Positions 38,049-50,027 of a DNA stretch of 64,000 bases are shown in pieces. Source of the DNA: Eulemur rufifrons. Taxonomy: Eukaryota; Chordata; Mammalia; Primates; Lemuridae. Location of the stretch: assembly GCF_041146395.1 (NCBI RefSeq), contig NC_091012.1:10592193-10656192 (forward strand), written 5' to 3'. The stretch's first letter is position 1. Every line of letters begins with the position of its first letter. The translations under genes were made by a program, and so were the position numbers. Under the pieces are notes generated by a model that saw nothing but the letters and a program-made list of their open reading frames with translations, did no database searches and was not told where the DNA came from.

Positions 38049-38774
38049 AAGAAAGAAAAAATAGAACCGTTTGGATTATTATTATTTAAACTATCTGAAT
38101 TTAAAGCCACTGGGAAAATGCATCACAAGAGAAGCCATTTTATTATGTAATCCAATAGTACATTGTTGCCATCCATTATGTACAAGGTTGAGTAATGTGG
38201 AGTAGGTTAATGTTGGTGGCAAAATGACACTTTATTCAATCTACAATACTTTTGACACATTAAAACTTTTTAAAATTTAATTTAACAAGACAAATTATTT
38301 ACATACAATCTAAAAAGGAATTCAAAAATTCACTGTATTTTATTATCCTAATGCACAATTAGTAAAAAAATTTACTTTTAAAATTGTAATTGTTTTCCTC
38401 TATAATGCAGAAACACATTAGCCTGTATACCTGTATCATGCAGCACTTGAAATACTGTTATAAGTCAACCACAAAGCACCTCTCCACTTCATACATTTCA
38501 GTGCTTTTTATTTTCCATAGAAAAATACATGAATGATGCCCACCAAATATAGAAAGACTTCTAATAGCCCTTGTGTAGCAACAGTTAACCACACTCTTCC
38601 ACAAAAATACTAGGAATAAAATCAGAGCATCTAGTGCTTTGAGAGCTGAATTACATCAATAGTTGCTTGTTAAAAGCTGCAAAAAATCATGATATTACTT
38701 TTGTTAACCCACTCTGACCAAAAAGTATACTTTAGAGGCTTTATTACAACTCTCAAAATATATATGTCCTTTTT
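38049..38774. other. AT-rich DNA without recognisable gene
   Basis: About 725 bases; nothing recognised. Confidence 0.5.
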
Positions 38775-39065
38775 TAGGGGCTCAATACCCTTCAGGGTAG
38801 CGACAGAGAAGGTGAAATATCTGGGAGTGTGCCTGGCTAGGGAGGTGAAGGACCTCTGTAGGGAGGGCTATGAAGCACCGGGGAAGGAAGTGGCAGAGCT
38901 TGCAAATGGATGGGGGGCTATGCCGTGCTCGTGGATTGGAGGAATCAACATTGTTGGAATGTCTGTGCTACCCAGGGTGATTTAACGGATTCAGTGCCGT
39001 CCCTATTAAACTGCCGGCATCGTTCTTCAGAGACGTAGAGATAATAATTGTGCGCTTTGTGTGGA
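38775..39065 (+). other. A-to-G hypermutated L1 segment (sense arm)
   Basis: Set beside the same ORF2 interval at about 10,085-10,350 and the reverse of 13,890-14,175, this segment has about 40 A-to-G changes in its first 200 bases, and only two or three T-to-C. Examples: taaagagg has become tagggagg, gaaaactatg is gagggctatg, gatggaaaactat is gatggggggctat. After tgtgtggaat (about 39,064) the sequence returns to the family norm. Unchanged A often follows G. Counts are by eye. Confidence 0.85.
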
Positions 39066-39512
39066 ATCAGAGAAGACCCCGTATAGCAAAAGCAATTTTA
39101 CGCAATAAAAACAAAATGGGAGGTATTAATTTGCCAGACTTCAAACTATACTACAAGGCTATGGTTATTAAAACAGCATGGTACTGGCACAAGCGCAGGG
39201 ACATAGACCAGTGGAACACAAGAGAAAATCCAAATATAAAACCATCCTTATATAGACACCTAATTTTTGACAAAGCAGGAAAGAACATACTCTGGGGACA
39301 AGAAGCCCTATTCAATAAATGGTACTGGGAGAATTGTTTAGCCACATGTAGAAAACTGAAACAGGACCCACAGCTTTCACCTCTCACAAAAATCAAATCA
39401 TGGTGGATAGCAGACTTAAACCTCAGTGTGAAACGATTAGAATTCTAGAAGAAAATGTAGGAAAGACTCTTAGAGACATTGGTCTAGGGAAAGAATTTAT
39501 GAAGAAGACCCC

Positions 39513-39782
39513 TACTTGATGAGTGCAATGCGCACTGCCTGGGGAATGGACACGCTTGAAGTTCTGACTGCAGGGGATGGGGTGGGGGGAAGGGAGGGGT
39601 GCACACCTACATGATGAGTGCGATGTGCTCTGTCTAGGGAATGGACACAATTGAAGCTCAGACTCGGGGGGATGGGGAGGCATGGGCAATGTATATAGCC
39701 TGATCTTTTGTACCCCCATAATGAGCTGAAAAACAAACAAACAAAAAAAATAAAATAAATAAATAAATAAAATTTAAAAAAA
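39513..39782 (+). mobile_element. L1 3' UTR inserted with loss of target
   Basis: At 39,512 the ORF2 text (AAGACCCC) jumps to an L1 3' UTR beginning tacttgatgagtgcaatgcg, which ends in a long A-rich tail (39,727-39,782). ORF2 then resumes about 160 nt further on. There is no target-site duplication, so this was an insertion with deletion or a recombination. Confidence 0.8.
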
Positions 39783-40772
39783 AGAATCTATTTAGAACTC
39801 AGGAAAATCAGCAAGAAAAAAATCAAACAACCCTGTCAAAAAGTGGGCAAATGACATGAATAGAAACTTCTCAAAAGAAGATGTAAGAATGGCTAACAAA
39901 GATATGAAAGAATGCTCAACATCCCTAATCATCAGGGAAATGCAAATCAAAACCACAATGAGATATCACTTAACCCCAGTGAGAATGGCCTTTATCAAAA
40001 AATCCCAAAACAACACATGTTGGCGTGGATGTGGAGAGACAAGAACACTCATACACTGCTGGTTGGACTGCAAACTAGTGCAACCCTTGTGGAAAGCATT
40101 ATGGAGATATCTTAAACAGATTCAAGTAGACCTACCATTTGATCCATCAATCCCATTATTGGGCATATACCCAAAGGAAAAAATGTCATTCTGTAACAAA
40201 GGCACATGTACCCGAATGTTTATAGCAGCACAATTCACAATAGCAAAGATGTGGAAACAACCCAAATGCCCATCAATACATGATTGGATTAGTAAGCTGT
40301 GGTATATGTATACCATGGAGTATTACTCAGCTATAAGAAATAATGAAGATACGACATCTCTATGGTTCTCCTGGAGAGAGTTGGAACCCATTCTATTAAG
40401 TGAAGTATCCCAAGAATGGAAAAACAAGCATCACATGTACTCACCAGAAAATTGGTTTCCCTGATCATCACCTAAATACACATCTGGGAACGATACCAAC
40501 CGGATATCAGACTGAGGTGGGGGGTGGGGGGAGGGGATGGGTGTATGCCTACATAATGAGTGCATTGCGTACCGTTTGGGGAATGGTCACGCTTGAAGGT
40601 GCTGACTCAGGAAGGGGGGGTGGGAAGGGGAGGGATATATACCTACATGATGGGTGCAACGCACACTGTCTGGGGAACGGACACGCCTGGAGCTTTGACT
40701 TGGGGGGAAAGGTGGTACATGGGCAACGTATGTAACCTGAAATTCTGTATCCCCCATAATAAGATGAAATAA

Positions 40773-41039
40773 AAAAAAAATTAGAACAAAGAGAGCCTTA
40801 GTCTGAGCAAATCAATGCAAGTCATCCAGACATATGGGTTTTCTCTCTTAGTGTAGTTTAAAATTGGTAAATAGAAGGAGGGTTTATGGGGAAGTATTAT
40901 GATCTACTTACAGTGTATTCTTATTTATGATAGTTTGGGTGTGATTACTTTTTAAAGAAAATAATTGATTTCAATATCCCTATTATTTATCCAATTAATA
41001 TTTTCTGCAAATTATTTATGCAAGTAATCTTTAAACAAG
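40773..41039. other. DNA without recognisable gene
   Basis: Nothing recognised. Confidence 0.4.
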
Positions 41040-41345
41040 CATCACTTGTTTTCTAAGGCATTGAGGATTCAGTAGTGAAGAAATTTGTCAAAGCTATCAT
41101 GGAACTTGCATTGGAGTGGGATAAGCAGACATTAAATGAACAAATAAATTTACAGTAATTTCAGATTATAATGCACATGATGAAAGAAATAAAACAGGTA
41201 GTGTGAGAGAGACTGTCATGATAGAAGGTGACAGATAACATTAAATAGGGTGTCCAGAGAAAGCCTTTCTCAAGGGTGTATTTGAGCAGAGACTTGGATG
41301 ACAAGAAGGAGCTCAATATACAGAGTTCTAGGACGTAGCCTTGCC
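41040..41345 (+). repeat. Ancient interspersed repeat (L2-like)
   Basis: Word order typical of a very old mammalian repeat: ggcattgaggattcagtagt, tggaacttgcattggagtgg, attaaatgaacaaataaat, gaaataaaacaggtagtgtg, gggtgtccagagaaagcctt, tttgagcagagacttggatg. I believe it is LINE/L2-like but cannot confirm the family. Confidence 0.45.
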
Positions 41346-41484
41346 CTTTAACTTTCCTCAGCCTTTTCTACCTTTCAGGAATAGCAAGTTATAGTTAATT
41401 GTGTTAAAAAAAAAAAAGGAAAAAAAAAACCTAGGAAAATTTTTTATAGTCTTAAGAATATTGTCCTGACCAGTTTTGAATAAA

Positions 41485-42160
41485 AATGAGGGAGAAGAGA
41501 TTGTGATAACAACCACCAGCTACGATATCCACCAGACAGAAACAAGAAGTATTGTTAAAATCCTGCATGATCACAAAATTCTCATTCTCAATGATAGCCT
41601 TTCCTACACTCACCTTGCTGAAAGGTACCACATCTCTGAAACAGGTCAGAGCTAAACATTAGCAGCTGATGTTGGGATACTGACTAGGAACATCAAAATA
41701 GTTGGTGAAGATTACCCAGGTTGGTCCGAGGACTCTTTTGGTGCACGCATCCTGGTTGGCTCTTTCACTGAAAATATGATAACATTTAAAGAAGGTGCAA
41801 GAATAAGTAATGTGGAGTTTTATCACAGTGGTCAAGAAGGCTTCAGGGATAGCACAGATCCAAGATACGCTGTAACGTTTATTAACCTAGGGCAGATTCA
41901 AGAACATGGAGCATCTTATATTCGAGGCTGTGCCTTTCACTATAGCTTCTCCCCAGCAATTGGTGTGTTTGGGACAAATGGATTGGACATAGATGACAAC
42001 ATCATTTACTTTACAGTGGGGGAAGGCATGAGAATATGGGGGGATGCAAACCGGGTCTGAGGAAATTCAGTTGCACTTTCAGTTTGGCCAGGAACCTATC
42101 AGAACAGAAAAGATTTAAGTTCAACTCTCTGGCATGCAGCAATAGAGGTTGTGAGAACAA
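41485..42160 (+). pseudogene. PKHD1L1: PKHD1L1 (fibrocystin-L) retrocopy fragment
   Basis: About 220 codons of continuous homology to fibrocystin-L, a large membrane protein with G8 and parallel beta-helix repeats. The first part (GEEIVITTTSYDIHQTETRS, then LAADVGILTRNIKIVGEDYP) is the G8 domain. The second (ISNVEFYHSGQEGFRDSTDP, YIRGCAFHYSFSPAIGVFG, IDDNIIYFTVGEGMRIWGDA, then VWPGTYQNRKDLSSTLWHAA) is the following beta-helix region. No introns interrupt it, although the parent gene is split into many exons, so it is most likely a processed copy made by L1 machinery. Stops at SETGQS-stop (41,652) and ANRV-stop (42,058), and a vague end near 42,160, show that it is dead and partial. I see no poly(A) tail. 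Confidence 0.8.
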
Positions 42161-42236
42161 ATTTATAATTATGCAAAATTATAATTTATAATCATACTTT
42201 CTGTAGAAATTGCAAATGTCAAAATATTATTGAAAG

Positions 42237-42584
42237 CGGGGTCTTCTCTGGTTCCATGCAAAGTGTAGGATTGTTTTTTCTATATGTGTGAAGAGTGATG
42301 TTGGTGGTTTGCTGGGGATTGCATTGGGTCTGTGGGTCACTTTGGGTAGTGTAGACATTTTAGCAGGGTTGATTCTTCCGATCCACGAGCGTGGTATGGT
42401 TTTCCACCTATTTGCATGCTCCGTGGTTTCCTTCCTCAGTGTTTCGTAGTTCTTCCTGTGGAGGTCCTTTGCCTCCTTGGTTGGGTATATTCCTGGGTAT
42501 TTTGTTTTCTTTGTTGCTATTTTGAAGGGTATTGAGTTCTCGATTTGGTTCTCTGTTTGGCTGTTGTTGGCATATATGAATGCT
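42237..42584 (-). mobile_element. L1 ORF2 fragment, antisense, A-to-G hypermutated
   Basis: An antisense piece of L1 ORF2 covering [20 protein letters not shown] to FAWNQRRPR on the minus strand, that is the same interval as 38,775-39,080 plus about 50 bases. Compared with the antisense copies at 13,879 and 47,632, the + strand shows about 30 A-to-G and only about four T-to-C changes: for example gatattggtaattt-type text is gatgttggtggttt, gttagatatattcct is gttgggtatattcct, tgactgttattgg is tggctgttgttgg. It has no L1 tail and no clear duplication. Confidence 0.85.
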
Positions 42585-43879
42585 ATTTCTTCCTTGGATA
42601 GATATTGCTGAAATTTTAAAAAAAGAGCTAAATAAAGGAGTGAATGAACTTTTAAAAAGATATGAGCTCCAGTAATAATTGTTTTTTTTTTTTGTGTGTG
42701 TGTGTGTGTTGCCATCTAATAGTTCTTTTATTTCCTTTTTTCTCTAACATTATTTATTTCAAGTTCTGGTTCAGGGTCTCTACTGCTAATCGACTGAGTG
42801 CTTTGCACATGTTACTACCTAACTCTGGATTCAGTCTCCACCCTCATATGAAAAATTAGAATGATAGACAAATCTCTAAATCCCTTTCCCATCTAAAATT
42901 GTTACGATTCTATGTGCAAGCTTATTTACACTTCTCCCATATTGCTAATTGGAACCTTCTTGTTTCCATGAAGTTTCTTCAATTACTATGGCTGTTTGTT
43001 TAGATGTAAAGTGCAATTACAAGCAAGAAAATAGAAAGTACAGAGGAAAGACTTGGAGAGAAACTAATCAGCTTCCTTTTGTTTTTATTTACCTATACCA
43101 TAGGATCAAAAAGGAATTAAATATGGTTCTCTTTGAAAGATGGGATAAGGATTGAGTTTTTGTGTAACTATTATTATTTTAAGATAAAATATGAAAGCTG
43201 AAGTTTAGTATATATTGATGAGGTAAAAATTTTCTCTTGTCATATATTTATAGATATTAAAGTGTAATCAAATGTCAATTCCAAATCTTTAAAGTTATGT
43301 ATAGCCTTTGAAAGAAAAAGGTACTTAATTTACATTTATGATTTCCATTTGACTGTTTTTATCATAATCTTTTAAAATAAAGGTGTTTAATATGAAAAAA
43401 TATGTCCTTTTTTACAGTTACATACAAATAAATTATGAAACTATTTTAGCTGAATTATTCTCTATAATCAACAACCAGATTTAGAGTAATGTGAAAAATT
43501 GTTAGTGTCTTAGTGCATTATACTTTGAATACTCTGATATTGACTTAGACTTGATTTTTGATTAATGTTTTTCAAATTTACTATATATGTAAGTTACTAT
43601 GTATCAAAACTTTATTGTTTTCTAAGTTATATGTTTTGCAGAAATATTTCTCCACATTTATTATAGTTTTGCAGGGTTTCTATATAATAAAAATTTTCTG
43701 ATGTTGAATAATCTTTGAGGAAATATTGAAAGATTCCTTTTCAGTGTATATTCTCCCATGTCCAATGAGACCTGTGATATAAGTAAAAGTATTTTTACAA
43801 CTCTACTTCTGTATTTCTTTTAATATAATTGTTCTCATGCATTTTAATGCTTATACTTTGAGAAATCAGTTTCCATAAT
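42585..43879. other. AT-rich DNA without recognisable gene
   Basis: It contains a T run followed by a GT repeat (about 42,680-42,710). The 68-codon frame at 42,949-43,155 is not recognised. Confidence 0.5.
42681..42710 (+). repeat. T tract plus (GT)n microsatellite
   Basis: A run of T leading into about nine GT units. Confidence 0.9.
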
Positions 43880-44700
<821 letters not shown>

Positions 44701-45399
44701 TAACAAATTATCTCACTGACTAGACTGAGGTGAATATACTTCACAAATTGAATATATAAAATTATACCAACCAGTCTAGCAAGAAGGTACAGTAGAATAC
44801 GACAGGTCTTAATTTCATTATAGATGTATAAACTTAAAAATATACTTATAGAAAAGACTTTCTGAGAACTGATAATTGGTTAATAGTTTATAGCACCCCA
44901 GATAAGCACACCGCCAAGAACCTCATAGAAGTGCAATGAAACTTTGTTACATTTCCCCACCAAAGCTCTTACTCCTCCCTGATATAGCATAATGTCTGTT
45001 TCAAAATCTCATCTCCTGGATTCTCTTTCAAAAGGGAATCAATCTATTGGCAAATATGTCCAAACATCTTCTTCTTGGGGTCTTTGCAAAGACTGGTTTC
45101 TATCTTCTATGACAAATACATAACTTCCTGGGAAAGATACGTGCATGTCAAAAATAAAATCCTGTAGTATTATAATGATGGTACATAAAACAATTTAATT
45201 ATATATGAAATTTAAAAGAAAAAATCATAAAATAATCATTTCCATCTGTTAATAGATATACAATATAAAATATATAACTATTGACATTAGTGACATAAAG
45301 TTATGGGCAGATGTAAAGAGAAAGAATTTTGGTATTCAACTGAAGTTAAGTTGTTACCAGTTTAACATATGCTGTATCTTCAAAACTTATAGGCTATTC
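44701..45399. other. AT-rich DNA without recognisable gene
   Basis: About 700 bases; nothing recognised. Confidence 0.45.
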
Positions 45400-46150
45400 T
45401 CAGATTAAACATAAAGAAAATATTTATACAGATACATGAAAGAAAGTGAAAAAATAACCAAAGCATATCATTAAAAAGCAATGGGACACAAAGCAGGACA
45501 AAAGGAGAGGGAAAGAAAGACAAAATAGTCATAATAGTTAAATAAAACAATTAATCCTAGGGAAATAGTAAGTCCTTCCCTTTGTGAACATTATGTAAAT
45601 ATTTATGCACTAGCATTCCCAGCCAAGACAAAATTGAATACAGGGATTAAAAACTATATTCTGTCTACAAGAGATGTATCTTTATATCTACTGAAAACAA
45701 TAGACTACAGTTGGCAAGATACAAAAAGACATACCAAAAAAATGTTAACCATATGAGGAAAATAGAGGTCAAAATTATCTTAGGCACATTACATTTTAAG
45801 TGAGAATGTTATATTTTATAAAATATAATTCAAGTCAAAATTGTCACAAGAGACAATGAAGGACATTAAATAATAAAAGAGTCATTCACTGGGAACCTAT
45901 GAAAATAATACATATATATTATATATAGTTTTTCTAATATCAAGTTTCCCAAATATGTAATGAAACCATTGACAGAATTTAAGAAATAGACAGCCATATA
46001 CTAATAGTAGGATAGTTCCATATTTCTCTTTCAATTATAATAAAGCCAGTCAAATTATTAATAAGAAAAAAGAGAATATGAAAATAGTATAAAGCAATTA
46101 GACTTGACAGATGTATAGAGAACACTCCACAGAGCAACAGTAGAATATAC
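45400..46150 (+). repeat. Old L1 ORF2 endonuclease-region relic
   Basis: Diverged L1M-type text: aagagatgtatctttatatc, gaaaatagaggtcaaaatta, then aagagacaatgaaggacatt aligned to the endonuclease block that reads DKEGHY in younger L1s. No open frame remains. Confidence 0.55.
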
Positions 46151-46156
46151 AATCTT

Positions 46157-48452
46157 TTTTATATTTCAGCATATTATGGCAGTACAAAAGTTTAGGTTAC
46201 ATATATTGCCCTTGCCCCCCGCCCCCAAATCAGAGCTTCAACAGTGTCCATCCCCTAGACAGTGCGCATCGCACTCATTATGTATGTATACACCCATCCC
46301 CTCCTCCCCCACATTTGCCCAACACCCACTTAATGTTATTCCTACATGTGCCCTTAGGTGATGATCAGTGAAACCAATCTGATGGTGAGTACATGTGGTG
46401 CTTATTTTTCCATTCTTGGGATAGTTCACATAGTAGATTGGATATAGGCTCTATCCAGGAAAATACAAGACGTGCTATACACCATTGTTTCTTATACCTG
46501 AGTAGTACTCCATGGTATACATATATGACATTTTATTAATCCTCTCATGGGTGGATGGGCACTTGGGTTGTTTCCACATCTTTGCAATTGTGAATTGTGC
46601 TGCTATAAACATTCAAATGCAAGTATCTTTGTTATAGAATGTCTTTTGTTCTTTTGGGTAGATGCCCAGTAATGGGATTGCTGGATGAAATGGTAGATCT
46701 TCTTTTATCTTTTTAAGTTATCTCCATAGTGTTTTCCACAGAGGTTTCACTAGTTAGCAGTCCCACCAGCAGTGTATGAGTGTTCCTATCTCTCTGCATC
46801 CACACCAACATTTACCTTTTTGGGACTTTTTGATAAAGGACATTCTCACTGGAGATAAGTGACATCTCAGTGTGGTTTTGATTTGCATTTCCCTGATGAT
46901 TTGAGATGTTGAGCATTTTTTCATATGCTTGTTGGCCATTGTTCTGTCTTCATTTGAAAAGATTCTGTTCATGTCCTTTGCCCACATTTTGATAGGGTTG
47001 TTTGATGTTTTTCTTGCTCATTTTCCTGAGTTCTAAATAGATTCTAGTTATCAGCCCTTTATCCAATGTGTAGGATGCAAAAATTTTCTCCCATTCTGCA
47101 GGTTGTCTGTTTGCTCTCATGAGAGTTCCTCAGGCTGTGCAGAAGCTTTTTAATTTGACTAGGTGTGATTTATTTTCATTGGTGGTGTAATTCCTTTTGG
47201 GGTCTTCTTCATAAATTCTTTGCCTACGCCAATGACTATAAGAATTTTTACAATATTTTCTTCTAGAATTCTAATAGTTTCACACCTTAGGTTTAAGTCT
47301 GTTACTCACCATCAGTTGATTTTTGTGAGAGGTGAAAGGTGTGGGTCCTATTTCAGTCTTCTACATGTGGCTATCCAGTTTTCACAGCACCATTTATTGA
47401 ATAACTATTCTTTTCCCCAGTGTATGTTTTTGTCTGCTTTGTCAAAGTTTAGACGGCTATATGAGGATGGTTTTATATCTGGATTGTCAGTTCTGTTCCC
47501 CTGGTCTATGTCCCTGTTCTTGTGCCAACACCAAGCTGATTTAATAACCACAGTCTTGTAGTATAGTTTGAATTCTGGAAAATTAATACCTCCCATTTTG
47601 TTCTTATTGCCTAAAATTGCTTTTGCTAAATGGGGTCTTCTCTGGTTCCATAAGGAGTGTAAAATTATTTTTTATATATATGTGAAAAATGATGTTGGCA
47701 ACTTAATAGGGATTCCATTCAATCTGTAGATTCCTTTGGGTAGTATAGACATTTAAAAAATGTTGATTGTTCTGATCCATGAGCATAGTATGGTTTTCCA
47801 CCTGTTTACGTGCTCTGCTATGTCTTTCCTCAGTGTTTCATAGTTCTCCCTGTAGAAGTCTTCTACCTCCTTAGTTAAATATATTCCTAGGTACTTTATT
47901 TTCTTTGTTGCTATTGTGAAGGTTATTGAGTCTTTGATTTGTTTCTCAGTTTGACTGTTATTGGCATATATGAGTGCCTCTGATTTGTGTGTATAGATTT
48001 TGTATCCTGAGACTTTACTGAATTCATTTATCAATTCCAGGAGTCTTTTTGTTGAGTCCTTGGAGTTTTCTAGATATAATATCATATCCTCACCAAAAAG
48101 TGAGAGTTTGTTCTCTTCTGTCCCCATTTGGACACCCTTGGTTCTGTTCTCTGTCCTGATTGCTCTGACAAGGACTTCCAGCACTATGGTGGATAGCACT
48201 GGGGACTGTGGGCAACCTTGTCTGGTTCCAGTTCTAAGTAGGAATGCTTTCAATTTTTCCCTATTCAATATAATGCCAGCTGTGTGTTTGTCATATATGG
48301 TTTGCATCATTTTTAGGTAGGCCCCATCTATGCCTATTTTGTTAAGCGTTCCTATCATAAAAGGGTGTTGAATTTTACCCAGTGCTTTTTCTGCATCTAT
48401 TGAGAGGATAATATGGTCTCTGTTTTTGCTTCTATGTATGTGGTGAATTACA
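46157..48452 (-). mobile_element. L1 3' part, antisense
   Basis: Begins on the + strand with the complement of the L1 tail and 3' end (tttcagcatattatggcagt) and reads back through ORF2: the cysteine-rich segment near 46,760-46,830 ([18 protein letters not shown]), the middle of ORF2, the thumb (47,640-47,900) and the reverse transcriptase (FGEDMILYL near 48,090 in place of FADD, so one catalytic Asp is changed) to [12 protein letters not shown] near 48,440. Many stops; older than the lemur L1 at 4.9 kb. Confidence 0.85.
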
Positions 48453-48985
48453 TTTCTGCATCTACCCAAAAGAACAACAGGCATGCCATAAAAAAGACAT
48501 CTGCACTCGAATGTTTATAGCAGCACAATTCACAATTGCAAAGTTGTGGGAACATCTCAAGTGACCATCAATACATTAGTGGATTAATAAAATGTTGTAT
48601 ATGTATACCATGGAGTACTACTCGGCCACAAAAATCAATGGCTATATAGCACCTCTTGTATTTTCCTGGAAAGGGCTGGAACCCATTCTACTAAGTGAAG
48701 TATCCCAAGAATGGAAAAATAAGCACCACATGTCCTCACCATCAAATTGGTTTCACTGATCATCACCTAAGAGCACATTTGGGAATAACACTAATTGGGT
48801 GTCAGGCAGATGTGGGGGGAAGGGAGGGGATCGGTGTATACCTACATAATGAGTGCAATGGGCACCATCTAGGGGATGGACATGCTTGAGGCTCTGATTC
48901 TGGGTGAGGGGACAAGGGCAATATATGTAACCTAAACTTTTGTACCCCCATAATATGCTGAAATAAAAAAAAATTAAAAATTAAA
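48453..48985 (+). mobile_element. L1 3' end, sense, facing away from the previous L1
   Basis: Starts at the ORF2 block catctacccaaaagaacaac and runs through MEYYSA-like text, the ORF2 end and 3' UTR to an A tail near 48,985. A short piece resembling the tail region again (tttatgtaatctaaacttta) follows at 48,990-49,020. Together with 46,157-48,452 it makes an inverted pair with both 3' ends outside. Confidence 0.82.
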
Positions 48986-49020
48986 AATAAGAATTTATGT
49001 AATCTAAACTTTAAAAAAAA

Positions 49021-50027
49021 GTACAAAGGTGTTCCATATTGCCTATATCAGCAGAATCCAGCTCAAAATTATTCTCACTATATGAGTCTGGTAGAGACTG
49101 GTTTATGTACATTAAACCATTGCAAATTTCTCCACATAACCTCAAACTGATCCAAATAATTTAAAATAAATCCAAACTGTCTTTTTAGACAATTAATATC
49201 TGACCTTAAAGTTGACACAATTATTCACTTTTTACCGATGAAGAAAGGTTCAGAGAGGCAATATAGAATAGATGAAAGAAAAGAGATTACTGAAAGTTTT
49301 GGCATCAAAATTCATAGCTCAATCACATATGATGAACATGACTTAACCTCTCTAAACCTCACCTTTAACGTGGTTAAAATAACAGTATCTAATTAAATTA
49401 TTATGAAGACTTCGGTATTATATAGAGAGCATTAATCCAATACCTAAGCATTCAATACCGGAAGCACTCAATAGATATTTGCTAATAGTATTATTATTCA
49501 TTCCATTATTCAGTACAGGACAAGCTATACCATGGTAACATATAACTATCAAATATCCATGGCTTTATACAAGAAAGCTTTGTGTCTTGATTATATTTCA
49601 GGCCCACATAAGTCAGAGATATTTTCTTGGCATCTCTCTTTCAGTGAAAACTTGGGGGTTTTTGCTGATTCCTTCTTCTGATTCTGCCCTCTCAGAGCTT
49701 TTCGGCTTCCAACCACACAGATGGAAGAACTGTATGGAGAATTCATACCGTCCCTTCACTGCCTTGCATTCCCTTTGGAAAGAACTTCATCACACCGTCC
49801 CAAAATAAATCAGAAGAGGCCTGGGAAGTGCCCAGGAAGAGGAACATATGGGATGGTCACTGTCTCTGTCCCCTCCACACTGAGGTGCACGCTGAGGGAA
49901 GCAACAGGGATATCATTTGGGCAAAGATTGTGATCCAGCCTAATGAACACTGCCTCCTACTCAGTTCCAGAAAATTGTTTTAATGTGGAAATGGGGCCAA
50001 TCATCTAATCTTTCAAGAGAAGCTAAT
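49021..50027. other. Mostly unassigned DNA with a MIR relic
   Basis: A MIR-like relic lies at about 49,290-49,500 (listed separately). The part at 49,560-49,960 has words of an old repeat (agaggcctgggaagtgccca), but I cannot name it. No gene. Confidence 0.45.
49290..49500 (+). repeat. MIR-like SINE relic
   Basis: tgacttaacctctctaaacc, and later gcactcaatagatatttgct, the usual MIR core and end wording. Confidence 0.6.

Larger units (their letters stand above)
38775..40772 (+). mobile_element. 5'-truncated lemur L1, hypermutated and patched
   Basis: L1 ORF2 from the thumb region (about 38,775) to the 3' end at 40,772. Three parts: 38,775-39,065 with dense A-to-G change; 39,066-39,512 normal ORF2 ([20 protein letters not shown] onward); then 39,513-39,782, an L1 3' UTR and tail that replace about 160 nt of ORF2; then ORF2 again from 39,784 ([17 protein letters not shown] text) to ENWFP-stop at 40,464 and the 3' UTR. 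The last 202 codons are open. No clear target-site duplication. Confidence 0.88.

Noticed and set aside
38775..39065. APOBEC editing or GC-biased gene conversion as cause of the L1 hypermutation
   Set aside because: APOBEC would give G-to-A on the L1 sense strand. Gene conversion would raise T-to-C as much as A-to-G. The observed change is nearly all A-to-G on one strand.
41776..42060. Intact PKHD1L1 exon of a live gene
   Set aside because: In-frame stops at 41,652 and 42,058, loss of homology near 42,160, and no splice sites at the edges; a retrocopy fragment fits better.
42221..42616. Duplication around the antisense L1 arm (atattattgaaa versus atattgctgaaa)
   Set aside because: Two mismatches in twelve bases in AT-rich DNA; could be chance.
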